Shown one piece after another: positions 43,849 to 52,991 of a stretch of DNA of 64,000 nucleotides (position 1 is the stretch's first letter; every line of letters begins with the position of its first letter). Origin of the DNA: Nocardia aobensis NBRC 100429 (lineage in GTDB: Bacteria > Actinomycetota > Actinomycetes > Mycobacteriales > Mycobacteriaceae); contig NZ_BAFQ01000294.1 in the NCBI RefSeq assembly GCF_000308375.1, positions 1 to 64,000 of the forward strand, written 5' to 3'. Made by a program: the position numbers and the translations under genes. Below the pieces are notes generated by a model. The model was given only the letters and a program-made list of their open reading frames with translations, had not been told where the DNA came from and did not search any database.

Positions 43849-44439
43849 TCACCGGTGATCGGCTTCTAGGAAGCTGTCGATGGTTGGACCGAACCATCGG
43901 GCCACGTCGTGGAGTGGGGCCGTGGCGATCGGTCCCAGTTTCAGGATATAGCGGGCCCATGCGATGCCGACCAGTTGTGAGCCCACCATTGATGCTCGAC
44001 GGGCTGCCTCCGTGTCCAGCGGCTCGCCCGCCTTTCCGCGCCAGATTCTCTGGGTGACGAATTCGTTGACCCGTTCCGCTGCCTCCGGTGAGCCCGAGGC
44101 CGCCTGGGCCAGAGCTATGAAGGCTTGTCCGGGTCGTTCTGGGCCTTGCTCCCACTTGATGAGGAAGTCTTCGACGATGTCGACCCCAGTGCGTGGACGG
44201 CTGTCTTCCCTGCGGGTCGAGCGGTCTCGGGTGTACAGGCCGGCCATGCTCTCCACGAACAGATCGAGTTTGTTGCCGAAGTAGTGATATACGAGGGCGT
44301 TGTCCACTTCGGCGCGGCGTGCGACCGCTGCAACGGCAGCTTTCGTGAACCCCTGTTCGAGGAAGATCGCTCTGGCGGAAGTGAGAATCGTCTCGCGAGT
44401 CCCCTGGTCACCGGGCCTACGGCCGCGTCCTGCCACCAC
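43849..44439 (-). CDS. TetR family transcriptional regulator
   Basis: A 196-residue TetR protein: DQGTRETILTSARAIFLEQG and AVARRAEVDNALVYHYFGNK make the DNA-binding domain; the C-terminal domain is of the TetR_C_17/AcrR type. The start is GTG 44439, after GGAAGGAGAT. It faces an MMPL-type transporter across a perfect 17-base palindrome, so it is the likely repressor of that transporter. Confidence 0.9.
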   Translation of the reverse strand: MVAGRGRRPGDQGTRETILTSARAIFLEQGFTKAAVAAVARRAEVDNALVYHYFGNKLDLFVESMAGLYTRDRSTRREDSRPRTGVDIVEDFLIKWEQGPERPGQAFIALAQAASGSPEAAERVNEFVTQRIWRGKAGEPLDTEAARRASMVGSQLVGIAWARYILKLGPIATAPLHDVARWFGPTIDSFLEADHR

Positions 44440-44453
44440 ATCTCCTTCCAGCT

Positions 44454-44470
44454 ATTCACAGACTGTGAAT
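44454..44470. promoter_or_regulatory. Palindromic operator between tetR and mmpL-like genes
   Basis: ATTCACAGACTGTGAAT is a perfect 8-base inverted repeat around one central base. It sits 15 bases upstream of the TetR start and 23 bases upstream of the MMPL start, where it can block both promoters. A further half site ACACTATGAAT overlaps the MMPL start codon. Confidence 0.75.
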
Positions 44471-44492
44471 TATATGCTTAAAATCAGACACT

Positions 44493-46670
44493 ATGAATTC
44501 TATGGTGGCCAACGGTTCGGTCGGGCAAGCCCCCTCGAGACCGCAGGTAAATTCGACCGGAAGGCTCGGAGCTTGGTGCTACGACCATCGCCGACTGGTG
44601 TTGGTGGGCTGGATCGTCGGCATTGTCGTCGTGATCGGGGCGGCAAGTGGGCTCGGAGCCGCCTTCAAAGACGACTTCAGCGGCGCGGGACAGTCGAAAC
44701 ATGTCCAGGACGTGTTGCGGCAACGCTTTCCATCGCAGGCGGGCGACAGCGCTCGAGTGGTGTTCCGCACCTCCGGCGAAGCGGCCGCATCAGCCGCCGG
44801 GGCGCGGATCGCAGAAACGCTCGATGCGATTCGCCCTCTACCCCATGTCGCATCCGTGTCCCAGCCGGTGCTCGCGAAGGACAACAGGACTGAGTTCGCG
44901 ACCATACAATTCGACGCGGTCAGCGCCGATCTCGACAAGGCGGACGTGCAGCTGGTGATCGACAAGGCGCAGTCCTTCGCCCAGCCGGGGTTGGATATCG
45001 AACTGGGAGGTGCGCCCATCAGTGTGGCGGTGAAACCATCTCCCGGCCCCAGCGAAGGTATCGGCATCGGCGCTGCCATCATCATCATGCTCGTCGCCTT
45101 CGGGTCGGTCGTGGCGATGGGGCTGCCTATTCTCACGGCTCTCGTCGGGGTGGGCGTCGGATACGGGGCGGTCGCGCTCGTCAGCCATACCCTTACTGTG
45201 CCCAGTTTCGGTCCGGCGATGATGGCCATGATCGGTCTGGGGGTTGGGATCGACTATGCGTTGTTCATCGTGACTCGTTACCGGCAGGCGCTGGGCGACG
45301 GACTGGATCCACGGTCGGCAACGGTTCAGGCTATGTCGACTGCTGGCCGCGCCGTCCTGTTCGCCGGAACCACCGTACTGATTTCGCTGTTCGGGTTGTT
45401 CCTTGTCGGCCAAGCATTCCTCGTCGGCCTTGCGGCGGGCACGATTCTGGCCGTCATGGCTGTGATGACCGCGGCTGTGACCCTGCTTCCCGCGATACTC
45501 GGATTTACCGGCCGCGCCATCGACAGGGTCCGTTTGCCGGGGCTGCGTATGCCCGGCGCCGAATCCGGCGCCGGCGGAAAGTGGGTTGCGTGGAGTCGGA
45601 CGGTGCAGCGCCGGCCCGTGGTGTGCGGCGGGATCGCGTTGGCGATACTCCTGCTGCTCGCCGCACCGATGTTTTCCATGCGGCTGGCGTTCAGTGGAGC
45701 GGCGACAGATCCGGCCGATCTCACCACCCGCAAGGCCTACGATTTGCTGTCCGAGGCGTTCGGTCCCGGTTTCAACGGCCCGTTGGTTCTCACCGTGGAG
45801 ATGCCGGACGGCCCGGCCGATCGTGTAATGGTCGAGAACCTCGGGAATCATTTGGCGGCGGCGTCAGGGGTGGCGCGGGTGACACCAGCCTCGTACAATC
45901 CGGCGGGGGACACCGCGGTGCTGATGGCGTATCCCGCGACCGATCCGCAGTCCGCGGATACTACCGATCTTGTGAATCGATTGCGCGACAACGTCATCCC
46001 GCAGTTGGTCGCAGGCAGCGCCGTGAAGGTTTCGATCGGCGGTCAAACGGCGGTCGGAATTGACGAGTCGTCGCTCATTTCGACACGGCTGCCGTGGGTT
46101 ATCGGTCTCGTGATCCTATTGTCGTTCGTGCTCCTCATGGTCGTATTCCGCTCGATCGCGATCCCTTTGAAAGCTGCGGCAATGAATCTTCTGTCGATCG
46201 GTGCCGCCTATGGTGCGATCGTTGCCGTGTACCAGTGGGGTTGGCTGTCGGCGATATTCGGCTCCGGTCATACCGGCCCGATCGACCCGTGGATCCCTTT
46301 GATGATGTTCACCATCACTTTTGGGTTGTCCATGGACTACGAGGTGTTTCTGCTCTCGCGAGTCCAGGAGCATTGGCGTCGTGATCGTGACAATTCGGCT
46401 GCGGTGGCCCACGGGCTCGCCGCAACAGGGCGGATCATCACGGCGGCCGCGGCGATCATGGTCTGTGTATTCGGCTCGTTTGTCATCGGCGACCCGATGC
46501 GTACCCTGAATGTTTTCGGGCTGGGTTTGGCCGTTGCCATCCTAGTCGACGCCACTCTCGTTCGTATGGTGTTGGTGCCGTCCATCATGCAGCTGCTCGG
46601 TCGTGCGAACTGGTGGCTACCCGGCGTGCTCGACCGGGCTCTGCCGCACTTCGAGATCGAGAAAGCTTGA
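44493..46670 (+). CDS. MMPL/RND family transporter
   Basis: A 725-residue membrane transporter with two halves, each having an N-terminal helix, a periplasmic loop and a block of helices. GLGVGIDYALFIVTRYRQAL in the first half and ITFGLSMDYEVFLLSRVQEH in the second are the MMPL motifs whose Asp-Tyr pairs take part in proton relay. It is of the shorter actinobacterial MMPL type (without the large extra loops of MmpL3). Substrates may be lipids or drugs. A TetR gene and palindromic operator lie upstream, and a Ddn-like gene follows. Confidence 0.92.
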   Translation: MNSMVANGSVGQAPSRPQVNSTGRLGAWCYDHRRLVLVGWIVGIVVVIGAASGLGAAFKDDFSGAGQSKHVQDVLRQRFPSQAGDSARVVFRTSGEAAASAAGARIAETLDAIRPLPHVASVSQPVLAKDNRTEFATIQFDAVSADLDKADVQLVIDKAQSFAQPGLDIELGGAPISVAVKPSPGPSEGIGIGAAIIIMLVAFGSVVAMGLPILTALVGVGVGYGAVALVSHTLTVPSFGPAMMAMIGLGVGIDYALFIVTRYRQALGDGLDPRSATVQAMSTAGRAVLFAGTTVLISLFGLFLVGQAFLVGLAAGTILAVMAVMTAAVTLLPAILGFTGRAIDRVRLPGLRMPGAESGAGGKWVAWSRTVQRRPVVCGGIALAILLLLAAPMFSMRLAFSGAATDPADLTTRKAYDLLSEAFGPGFNGPLVLTVEMPDGPADRVMVENLGNHLAAASGVARVTPASYNPAGDTAVLMAYPATDPQSADTTDLVNRLRDNVIPQLVAGSAVKVSIGGQTAVGIDESSLISTRLPWVIGLVILLSFVLLMVVFRSIAIPLKAAAMNLLSIGAAYGAIVAVYQWGWLSAIFGSGHTGPIDPWIPLMMFTITFGLSMDYEVFLLSRVQEHWRRDRDNSAAVAHGLAATGRIITAAAAIMVCVFGSFVIGDPMRTLNVFGLGLAVAILVDATLVRMVLVPSIMQLLGRANWWLPGVLDRALPHFEIEKA

Positions 46671-46711
46671 TCGCGAAAGCATTCTCGGGTTCGAAACGAT
46701 GGGAGCAACGA

Positions 46712-47164
46712 ATGACTGATCGAGGTTCTATCTCTCGGCGATACCGCCTCCGTAACAAGATCATCATCTTCCTGCAGCGGCGTCTCGGTCTGGCACTTGG
46801 GCCGATGCACCTACTCACGGTCGCCGGCCGCAAGTCCGGGCGTCCGCGAACAACCCCGGTGGCGCCGATACGAGTGAACGGGCACCGCTATCTGACTCAG
46901 GCGTACCCGAACTCGGAGTGGGTGAAGAACGCGCGTGCTTCCGGGTACGCGGTGTTGGCTCGGGGTCGGCGCACGGAGAAGGTGGAACTAGTGGAACTTC
47001 CCGAAAGCGAACGTGGTTCGATCTTGCGCGAGGTCCCCCTGCAGAATCCCAGAGGGGCACGAGCCTTCATCAGGAACTCCCTCGTGGAATCTGATTCGCC
47101 TGACGGCTTCGCCGCAGCCGCTTCTCGTTGCTCGGTGTTCCGGATCGATACCTCCGGATTCTGA
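46712..47164 (+). CDS. Ddn-like nitroreductase family protein (DUF385)
   Basis: A 150-residue protein: IFLQRRLGLALGPMHLLTVAGRKSGRPR with TTPVAPIRVNGHRYLTQAYP and NSEWVKNARASGYAVLARG, the standard DUF385 core with a GRKSGR F420-phosphate-binding type loop. ATG 46712 is preceded by GGGAG. It lies 42 bases after the transporter gene and is probably in the same TetR-controlled unit, so it may help with export-linked detoxification. Confidence 0.83.
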   Translation: MTDRGSISRRYRLRNKIIIFLQRRLGLALGPMHLLTVAGRKSGRPRTTPVAPIRVNGHRYLTQAYPNSEWVKNARASGYAVLARGRRTEKVELVELPESERGSILREVPLQNPRGARAFIRNSLVESDSPDGFAAAASRCSVFRIDTSGF

Positions 47165-47753
47165 GACTACCGATTCGGTGAGGCCGCGAGACTGCGTTCG
47201 CCCGCACCTCTGTCTCGCGGCAAATCGCCGAGATTGTCGATAGCGGCAGCTACCCGCGTGCGCTAGGAAGCACTCGAGTCACCGTACTCGAGTCGGCTAA
47301 CGCGACCCCGCACAACCTTGCGAGTTCGGAGTCCTGACCGCACTGCCGCCTCTGGCAGCACACGGCGCTTCGTCACCTGGTCGGCAACGCCCTGTCCGAA
47401 GCGTTCGTCGGCGATGCCGGCAGTCGATCTCACGGAAATATCGATTTCTTCGCTCTTGCCGATTCGGCTGACTATGTGTTGTTCGCCAGCTGTCTCGCTG
47501 GAGAGTAGTAGGGAGCCGCCGCCTGATCCGAACGGGCCGCTTCGGTAGCCTACATTTGTCTGATGTTATAAAGAAGATTGGCGTGGAAAACCTCCCAGCG
47601 GCGGGGGTAATTATCGTCACGGTTACTATTAGTTCTCAGTTCGCCGACATCTGGGCGGCGTAAACGCCTGCGGTGTCTTCGGCTCGGTTTCTCTGGACAG
47701 CGTTCTCAAGTTCCGACTTGAGCGTTCTCATGCCTGATCTATAGGAGTAATCT
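47165..47753. other. Intergenic stretch with a coding-like but start-less frame
   Basis: On the reverse strand, about 47560 to 47263, one frame reads GGSLLLSSETAGEQHIVSRI, SEEIDISVRSTAGIADERFG and later residues to a TAG, with regular codon use. There is no ATG; the only starts are short GTG codons inside. It may be a truncated gene. Otherwise nothing is seen before the secreted protein gene at 47754. Confidence 0.3.
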
Positions 47754-48239
47754 GTGAAAGTGCAAAGGTTTGTCGCCGGGGTATTTGTGGCTGCCGGTGT
47801 AACGATTACCGGGGGAGCGATCGCCTCGGCGGCCCCCGCCGTGAGCCCTGTGTCGGGTTCGGTCCTCGATCCCTCCGATTATCTCGTCGGGGATACGGTG
47901 TACTTCAGTACCAGTTACGCGAACTGCTCGATGCATGCCAACGGCGACGTCGGCTGCGACATAAGCCCGGGCACCGCGAACCTGTGGGGTATTCCGATCA
48001 ACGACCTCGTCATCAGTTTGCCCTTCCTTCCTGCGCACCCCAACTTCGGCTTGATGGGACCCCATGGCCGAGCCGGTAGCCGCTCGATCGACCCCGGCGC
48101 AACGCCGGATGGTTATGACTATGGCGGCATGCTGCGGTTTGGTGGTGCTACCTGCAGTGCCGGTGGGCGTGCGGCTCTGAGCTGCTCTTCGAAGGGGCAT
48201 AGCTTCAGCTTCGGCTCGTCGGGCACCACTGTGAGCTGA
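47754..48239 (+). CDS. Secreted hypothetical protein
   Basis: A 161-residue protein with a signal peptide (MKVQRFVAGVFVAAGVTITG, ending near ASA-AP). The mature part holds four cysteines (YANCSMHANGDVGCDIS and GATCSAGGRAALSCSSKG), suggesting two disulfides. The pattern recalls small secreted actinobacterial proteins but no named family is assigned. The start is GTG 47754 with GGAG six bases upstream, and a strong hairpin follows its stop. Confidence 0.75.
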   Translation: MKVQRFVAGVFVAAGVTITGGAIASAAPAVSPVSGSVLDPSDYLVGDTVYFSTSYANCSMHANGDVGCDISPGTANLWGIPINDLVISLPFLPAHPNFGLMGPHGRAGSRSIDPGATPDGYDYGGMLRFGGATCSAGGRAALSCSSKGHSFSFGSSGTTVS

Positions 48240-48242
48240 GAT

Positions 48243-48285
48243 GCGTGCCGCCGTCGCGGAAGGCGTCGGCGGCGCAGCGGCACGC
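48243..48285 (+). terminator. GC-rich hairpin after the secreted protein gene
   Basis: GCGTGCCGC at 48243-48251 pairs with GCGGCACGC at 48277-48285, and CCGCCG (48249-48254) with CGGCGG (48267-48272) inside it. It starts three bases after the stop codon, consistent with a terminator of the actinobacterial type without a T run. Confidence 0.55.
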
Positions 48286-48892
48286 TGCCGCGTCCTTTCG
48301 AGACCGTTTCATCGCGTCTCGATGCGTGTGCCTCAGACGGATGATCTGCTGCAAGTATTGTCATGTTCATTCCGGCCACGCCCGACGGAGTGAGTTCCGG
48401 GGCCTTTTGCGCTGGCGGTATGCGGCTGCAGTCACCGACGTCTTGCGTGCCAGCGATACAGCGAGGCGGTGTCGGGGGAGTGACGCCGAAGCGTGCGTGA
48501 GGGCTCCGGAGTGGGCTATCGAGTACGCCCAGGCCTCGCCGAAGTTCTTTGATAACAGCTCGAGTGGCGGGAGGCCGGTTACCTCGGCATAGGTGTGGAG
48601 CGACTCGGCGAAGTCGAGAAACATGAGGAAGGGGGCGAGCCAAGGGAGTGATAGTCGGCTCCGTGGTTCACCGTGGCAGCCGTCCTGCAGGGAGTCTGTG
48701 GATCTGCGGACGACGGCTCACGCGGCGCGCCCGTTGCTAGGGCACCGGCAGCTGGTGATCGCTGAGAGAGCATGTTCCAGATCCGCCGCGCAGATCGATT
48801 ATCTCCACGACAGCCGACGGCCGAACTGCGGTAGCCGAGCGCGGTCCCAACCGATGTCTGTGAACGCCTCAACCTCAATGAAAACCGGTGGC
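48286..48892. other. Intergenic stretch, possible gene remnant
   Basis: On the reverse strand, 48650 to 48370, one frame reads LAPFLMFLDFAESLHTYAEV and TGLPPLELLSKNFGEAWAYS before turning Arg-rich. It looks like part of a real protein, with no start or recognisable family. Nothing else is seen. Confidence 0.35.
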
Positions 48893-49522
48893 TTACTCCA
48901 CCGATCCGCCGCGGTCGACGAGGTCGGCGAAGATTCGGGTGATACGGGCCGTGAGCGCCTCGGGGGTAGTGCCGGATTGGGTTGCCCGGAGGCCGAATTT
49001 GCCGTCGACGGTGAGGGAGGCCATGCCATGGGCCAGGGACCACCAGGCCAGGGCCATGGTTTCGGCATCGGCTGCCGGGAGGAAGCCAGAGGTGACGGCC
49101 GTGGCGACGGCGGATTCGAGGACGGCGAAGGCGGCATCGCCCGCGGCCTCTGTGTTGGGGTGCTTCTCCGGCGCAGAGAGCTCGGGGCGGAACATGATTC
49201 GGAAATAGGCCGTGTGATCGCGGGCGAAGTCCACGTAGCCGGCGGCCATGGCGATCAGGGCGGCGCGCGGGTCGGGGGCGTTGTCCCGAGCGGAAACCAT
49301 TGCTGCGCCTAGTATTTCGAATCCTCGAGTGGCAAGGGCGGACATCAGGGCGGCGCGGTCGGCGAAGTGGTGATAGGGGGCACCGGGGCTAACGCCGGCC
49401 TCGCGGGCGACCTTGCGCAGGCTCACCGCAGCCAAGCCCTCGGCCTCGATCAACTCCAGGGAGGCGCGCAGTAGCTCCTCGCGTAGGTCTCCGTGGTGAT
49501 AGCGGTTCCTGGTCGGCGGCAT
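48893..49522 (-). CDS. TetR family regulator with WHG domain
   Basis: A 209-residue TetR protein: YHHGDLREELLRASLELIEA and VAREAGVSPGAPYHHFADRA form the DNA-binding domain. The C-terminal domain (AYFRIMFRPELSA, ALAWWSLAHGMASL) contains the W-HG motif of the TetR_C_13/WHG class. It faces an extended SDR gene with a short inverted repeat between, and probably represses it. Confidence 0.92.
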   Translation of the reverse strand: MPPTRNRYHHGDLREELLRASLELIEAEGLAAVSLRKVAREAGVSPGAPYHHFADRAALMSALATRGFEILGAAMVSARDNAPDPRAALIAMAAGYVDFARDHTAYFRIMFRPELSAPEKHPNTEAAGDAAFAVLESAVATAVTSGFLPAADAETMALAWWSLAHGMASLTVDGKFGLRATQSGTTPEALTARITRIFADLVDRGGSVE

Positions 49523-49558
49523 GGGATGAGCGTAAGGGGTTGACGGTTCACGGTTCCA

Positions 49559-49576
49559 TAATCTATACAGTGATTA
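49559..49576. promoter_or_regulatory. Inverted repeat between tetR and SDR genes
   Basis: TAATC, 8 nt, GATTA lies in the short region between the divergent starts at 49522 and 49611. It is the only repeat seen here and is a candidate operator; the arms are short. Confidence 0.4.
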
Positions 49577-49610
49577 AATTCTAAACGCTGCTCAGATTGG
49601 AGTTCGGTCG

Positions 49611-50612
49611 ATGCCCGATCTCGTTCTCGTCACCGGCGCGTCCGGATTCGTCGCAGGTCATGTCATTCAAGAGTTGCTCGGCCGCGGCTACCGGGTGCGC
49701 GGCACCGTGCGCTCGGTGGAGCGCGCCGCGCAGGTAGCCGGGGTGCTGCCTGGTATCGAACTGGTCGAGGCTGCTCTGGAGTCGGACCATGGTTGGGCCG
49801 AGGCGGTCGAAGCCTGTCGATTCGTCGTGCATACCGCCTCCCCGTTCCCGCCCGCCGCGCCGCAGTGCGAGGACGAACTGGTCCGGCCAGCCGTCGACGG
49901 GACCCTGCGGGTCCTGCGCGCGGCCGCTGCAGCCGGGGTCCAGCGCGTCGTCATCACCTCCTCCATGGCCGCGGTCGGGGCGGGTAATCGCGGCCAAGTA
50001 CTCACCGAGGCCGACTGGTCCGATATCGCGGTCTGTGAGCCGTATGAGAAGAGCAAAACTCTCGCCGAGCGCGCTGCCTGGGATTTCGCCGCCGAACATC
50101 CGGAAATCGAGGTGGCCGTGATCAATCCGGGCATGGTCATCGGCCCCGTCCTGCGCCCGGAGGCGGGGACCTCTGTCGGCGGCATCCGCGCCTTGCTGGC
50201 CGGTGGCATGCCCGGCGTTCCGCGCCTGAACTTCGCACCCGTGGATGTTCGCGATCTGGCGGTCGCGCACCGCCTGGCCATGGAAACACCCGCGGCCGCG
50301 GGCAACCGCTACATCTGCGCCGGAGACCAGATCTCCCTTCCCGGTATGGCCCGGATTCTCGCTCAGCGCTACCGCGTCCCAACTCGCGTCCTCCCCGACT
50401 GGCTCGTCCGCCTCAGCGCCCGCTTCGATGCCGATGCCCGCACCGCGGTCCGCTACCTCGGCCGCGAGGAACGCCCCACTTCCGCCAAGGCCGAACGCGA
50501 ACTCCACTGGCATATGCGGCCCACGGCGGACTCACTCTTCGACACCGCTGCCAGCCTCATCGAATTCGGTCTCGTGGCCGACCCCGGAGCCGTCGAGACC
50601 CGCCCAGCGTGA
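49611..50612 (+). CDS. Extended SDR, NAD(P)-dependent epimerase/dihydroflavonol-reductase type
   Basis: A 333-residue extended SDR: LVLVTGASGFVAGHVIQELL with the GxxGxxG loop, VVHTASPFPP, VVITSSMAAVG and the catalytic YEKSK. The order matches dihydroflavonol-4-reductase/aldehyde reductase-like proteins, which reduce ketones or aldehydes with NADPH. Start ATG 49611. It is divergent from a WHG-type TetR gene and likely controlled by it. Confidence 0.9.
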   Translation: MPDLVLVTGASGFVAGHVIQELLGRGYRVRGTVRSVERAAQVAGVLPGIELVEAALESDHGWAEAVEACRFVVHTASPFPPAAPQCEDELVRPAVDGTLRVLRAAAAAGVQRVVITSSMAAVGAGNRGQVLTEADWSDIAVCEPYEKSKTLAERAAWDFAAEHPEIEVAVINPGMVIGPVLRPEAGTSVGGIRALLAGGMPGVPRLNFAPVDVRDLAVAHRLAMETPAAAGNRYICAGDQISLPGMARILAQRYRVPTRVLPDWLVRLSARFDADARTAVRYLGREERPTSAKAERELHWHMRPTADSLFDTAASLIEFGLVADPGAVETRPA

Positions 50613-51105
50613 CATCGCGACCGTACTACCTCGAATTCGTTACTACGATGGGCGAATTGTGCGTGCGTGCTCTCAGACGCCACTGTTCGCAGTTCTCCGA
50701 CCCGGTCATCGTCCAGAGTCTGCAGGAATATTCCGCGGGCCGAATGGCCTGCGTCGCAGAGCGAATCGGACAAGAAATCGCTCGCGAGGAAGGCTTTCAT
50801 CGTCCCGCTGCGCCACAGATAGACCGGTCGGGTGATTGAATCTATCTGTCGATGTTGCTTCCAACAGGTTCGGAGAGCAGCGGATTTGGGCTGCATCGTG
50901 AGATCTAACTGTCTGCCAGGCGGGTCAGGTGGAAGTCGGAAGCAGGTGGGGCTGTGTCTGGGTCCTGTGGTGGATGATGCTCGTTCCCGCACCGGCGGGC
51001 ACGCGCGTTGGAATGTGGCCGTTTCCGTCTCCGCATATGTTTACCTCTGCCAAACGTATACATCTAATGGCGATTGGTTGACGAAAATCGTCCCTGCGGA
51101 TACAT
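50613..51105. other. Intergenic stretch with no supported gene
   Basis: Frames on both strands are short and Cys/Arg-rich without motifs. GTATAC-type sequences (ACGTATACAT at 51054-51063 and GCGGATACAT at 51097-51106) occur at its end and are weak copies of the repeated box. Confidence 0.35.
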
Positions 51106-51927
51106 TTGCTCAATCGATGGCTGAGACCTGGAAGGTACTGGGCTGCATGCACGTGTCGACCGAAGCATCTCCGGACTTGCATCGGAACCTGTCGAAAAGG
51201 GCCGGGACCGATTCCCGTGGTGCTGTTCAGTCGTCGGTCGCTCTGCCTGGTAGTGGTACTGCGGCCATGGTCGCTGGTTCCCCTGGTGGTAGACACTCGA
51301 TCGGGCGCAGCGGTCGGGGCGTTTCCCGCAGCGGACCAGTTGGCAGCGACTTCGGCAGCTTCACCGAATCGGATGCCTGCCACGCATCCGTCGGTCATCC
51401 CGGAGCGCTTCGCCCGGAATTCGTCGTCGGTGCCGATGCTCGCTGCACCAAGCCGGCCGTCTGTGGCGGTACCAGTTGCTCCGAGCGACCCGACATCAGC
51501 TGGTCCGAGACGGCCGTCGCAGGACTTGTTCGGCGGAAATCCATGGGTCGGTCGACCGGGCATCATAATGCCGCAGTCACCGAATTATCCCGGGGGTGCG
51601 GTCGGCCCTGTTCGTGATGTCCCGAGTCGCCATGGAAACCGAACCACCTCCGAGCGCCGTCCGCCGGCTGCCGGGGCGCCTGCGGCATCGCCGACTACTC
51701 CAAGGCCACAGGCCGCCGGTGTGCGGCAGGACGCTGGCTCGAACACCTCGAATCCCAGGCTTGCGTCGCAGCAACCGCGTAAACGAGATCAGCCGAAACA
51801 ACGTCGGAATCCGCCTGCGGAGAAATCGAAATGCCCTATTGTCGAGAGCTTTCGGAACGATACCGCTTCGAGTCGACAGGGTTCGATCTGCCCGGCGCGG
51901 ACGCATCCGTTCTGGCTGAACTCATAG
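51106..51927 (+). CDS. Possible proline-rich protein
   Basis: An open frame of 273 codons whose later two thirds are rich in Pro, Ser and Ala (SVAVPVAPSDPTSAGPRRPS, QSPNYPGGAVGPVRDVP) with moderate third-position GC, after a hydrophobic patch (SLCLVVVLRPWSLVPLVV). It could be a cell-wall or secreted proline-rich protein, but no clear start or ribosome site is seen, and the frame could be chance. A second overlapping frame begins at 51831. Confidence 0.25.
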   Translation: MLNRWLRPGRYWAACTCRPKHLRTCIGTCRKGPGPIPVVLFSRRSLCLVVVLRPWSLVPLVVDTRSGAAVGAFPAADQLAATSAASPNRMPATHPSVIPERFARNSSSVPMLAAPSRPSVAVPVAPSDPTSAGPRRPSQDLFGGNPWVGRPGIIMPQSPNYPGGAVGPVRDVPSRHGNRTTSERRPPAAGAPAASPTTPRPQAAGVRQDAGSNTSNPRLASQQPRKRDQPKQRRNPPAEKSKCPIVESFRNDTASSRQGSICPARTHPFWLNS

Positions 51928-52114
51928 CGGCCCTCTCGACGACCCTGAGTCGCTACCCTTTCGTTGCACCGCCGTCCACGGACGCTCCGACGGCGTCCCT
52001 GCCCGCTGTGGAACGGGAGCCGAGATTGTCGTATCCCGTGGTGGGGGAAGCGCTGCGGGCTGTCTGTCTGTCGGAAACACAAACTTGGACCGGAAGCCCA
52101 CCCAACCGCTTGGC

Positions 52115-52265
52115 ATGGGCTGCCGAGGGAATTGGCCTATCTGTTCTCCGACGGCGGCATCGAGACCGGCATCGACATCGACCGGGCGCTCGACGCCGCC
52201 CGGCTGATCTCCCGGCTGCTCGGCAAGCCCGTGAACAGCAATCTGCTCACCGCGGGCGGTCGCCT
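52115..52265 (+). pseudogene. HMG-CoA lyase, C-terminal fragment
   Basis: A short frame reads RELAYLFSDGGIETGIDIDR and ALDAARLISRLLGKPVNSN, which matches the last helices of 3-hydroxy-3-methylglutaryl-CoA lyase (usual form LVYLFDGLGIETGIDL). The catalytic domain is absent. It directly precedes a SnoaL-like gene and an acyl-CoA dehydrogenase stub. Confidence 0.6.
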
Positions 52266-52276
52266 GCGGCCGAGGA

Positions 52277-52714
52277 ATGCGGCATCACACCGAGCCGCAC
52301 GAGAACGACCCGGAGGTCCTTCGCATGGATGAACTGGCCGACCGCTTCTTCGCCGCGGTCAGCGCGGGCGATACCGCGACCCTGACCGAGCTGTACGCGC
52401 CCGACGCCCGGATCTGGCACAACGACAAGAACGCCGAGGAGACCGTCACCGAGAATCTGCGGGTGCTGCGCTGGCTCTCGCGCACGGTGGAAAACCTACG
52501 GTACGAGGATATTCGGCGTTACGTGCTGCCGGACGGCTTCGCTCAGCAGCATGTGGTGCGCGGCCATCTGCCCGGCCACGGTGAGCTGGAGGTTCCCGCG
52601 AGCCTGTTCGTGCGTGTCCGGGACGGGCGCATCACCCGGATCGACGAATACGTCGACTCGGCGGCGACGCAGCCGCTGCGCGAGGTGTCGGCGACGACCG
52701 GAGGGTACCGATGA
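52277..52714 (+). CDS. SnoaL-like/NTF2-fold protein
   Basis: Up to 145 residues: DELADRFFAAVSAGDTATLT, LYAPDARIWHNDKNAEETV, LRWLSRTVENLRYEDIRRYV and RITRIDEYVDSA are typical of the NTF2-like superfamily. The start is ATG 52277 (after GAGGA) or ATG 52325. The stop overlaps the ATG of a truncated acyl-CoA dehydrogenase. It is the intact middle gene of an otherwise broken cluster, probably once linked to acyl-CoA metabolism. Confidence 0.82.
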   Translation: MRHHTEPHENDPEVLRMDELADRFFAAVSAGDTATLTELYAPDARIWHNDKNAEETVTENLRVLRWLSRTVENLRYEDIRRYVLPDGFAQQHVVRGHLPGHGELEVPASLFVRVRDGRITRIDEYVDSAATQPLREVSATTGGYR

Positions 52715-52815
52715 TGCCGGTCAACCGACCCGAGGGCGAAATCGCCCAATTGTGTACGCGGATGCGCACATTCATCGATGCCGAGGTCGTTCCGGCGGAG
52801 TCGGTGCTCGGTAAA
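52711..52815 (+). pseudogene. Acyl-CoA dehydrogenase, N-terminal stub
   Basis: From ATG 52711 the sequence reads VNRPEGEIAQLCTRMRTFID and AEVVPAESVL, as in the first helix of acyl-CoA dehydrogenases, then becomes unrelated (GKQRQRLDQRS). About 30 residues of a normal 380 or more remain. Confidence 0.55.
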
Positions 52816-52991
52816 CAACGACAACGGCTTGACCAGCGGTCATGTCTGGTAGCGGCTCAGGCTGCGGGCGGGGTTGGTTGGTGCTTGGAGTTGTTGTCGG
52901 TCCATCGCGAGAGCAACCGTCGATCGATCCGGGCCGGTTCGGGGAACCTGTAACAGCACAAGGGGACTGCATGGCACGTGGTCCAGCGGTG

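Noticed and set aside
44838..45851. Long reverse frame of 337 codons inside the MMPL gene
   Set aside because: It is antisense to a well-supported transporter, His/Arg/Gly-rich and without motifs; an artefact of high GC.
49581..50513. Reverse frame of 310 codons opposite the extended SDR
   Set aside because: Shadow frame; the plus-strand SDR motifs and catalytic residues are clear.
51831..52114. Frame starting MPYCRELSERYRFESTGFDL
   Set aside because: Reasonable codons at first, but it runs into the HMG-CoA lyase remnant in the wrong frame and has no recognisable family.
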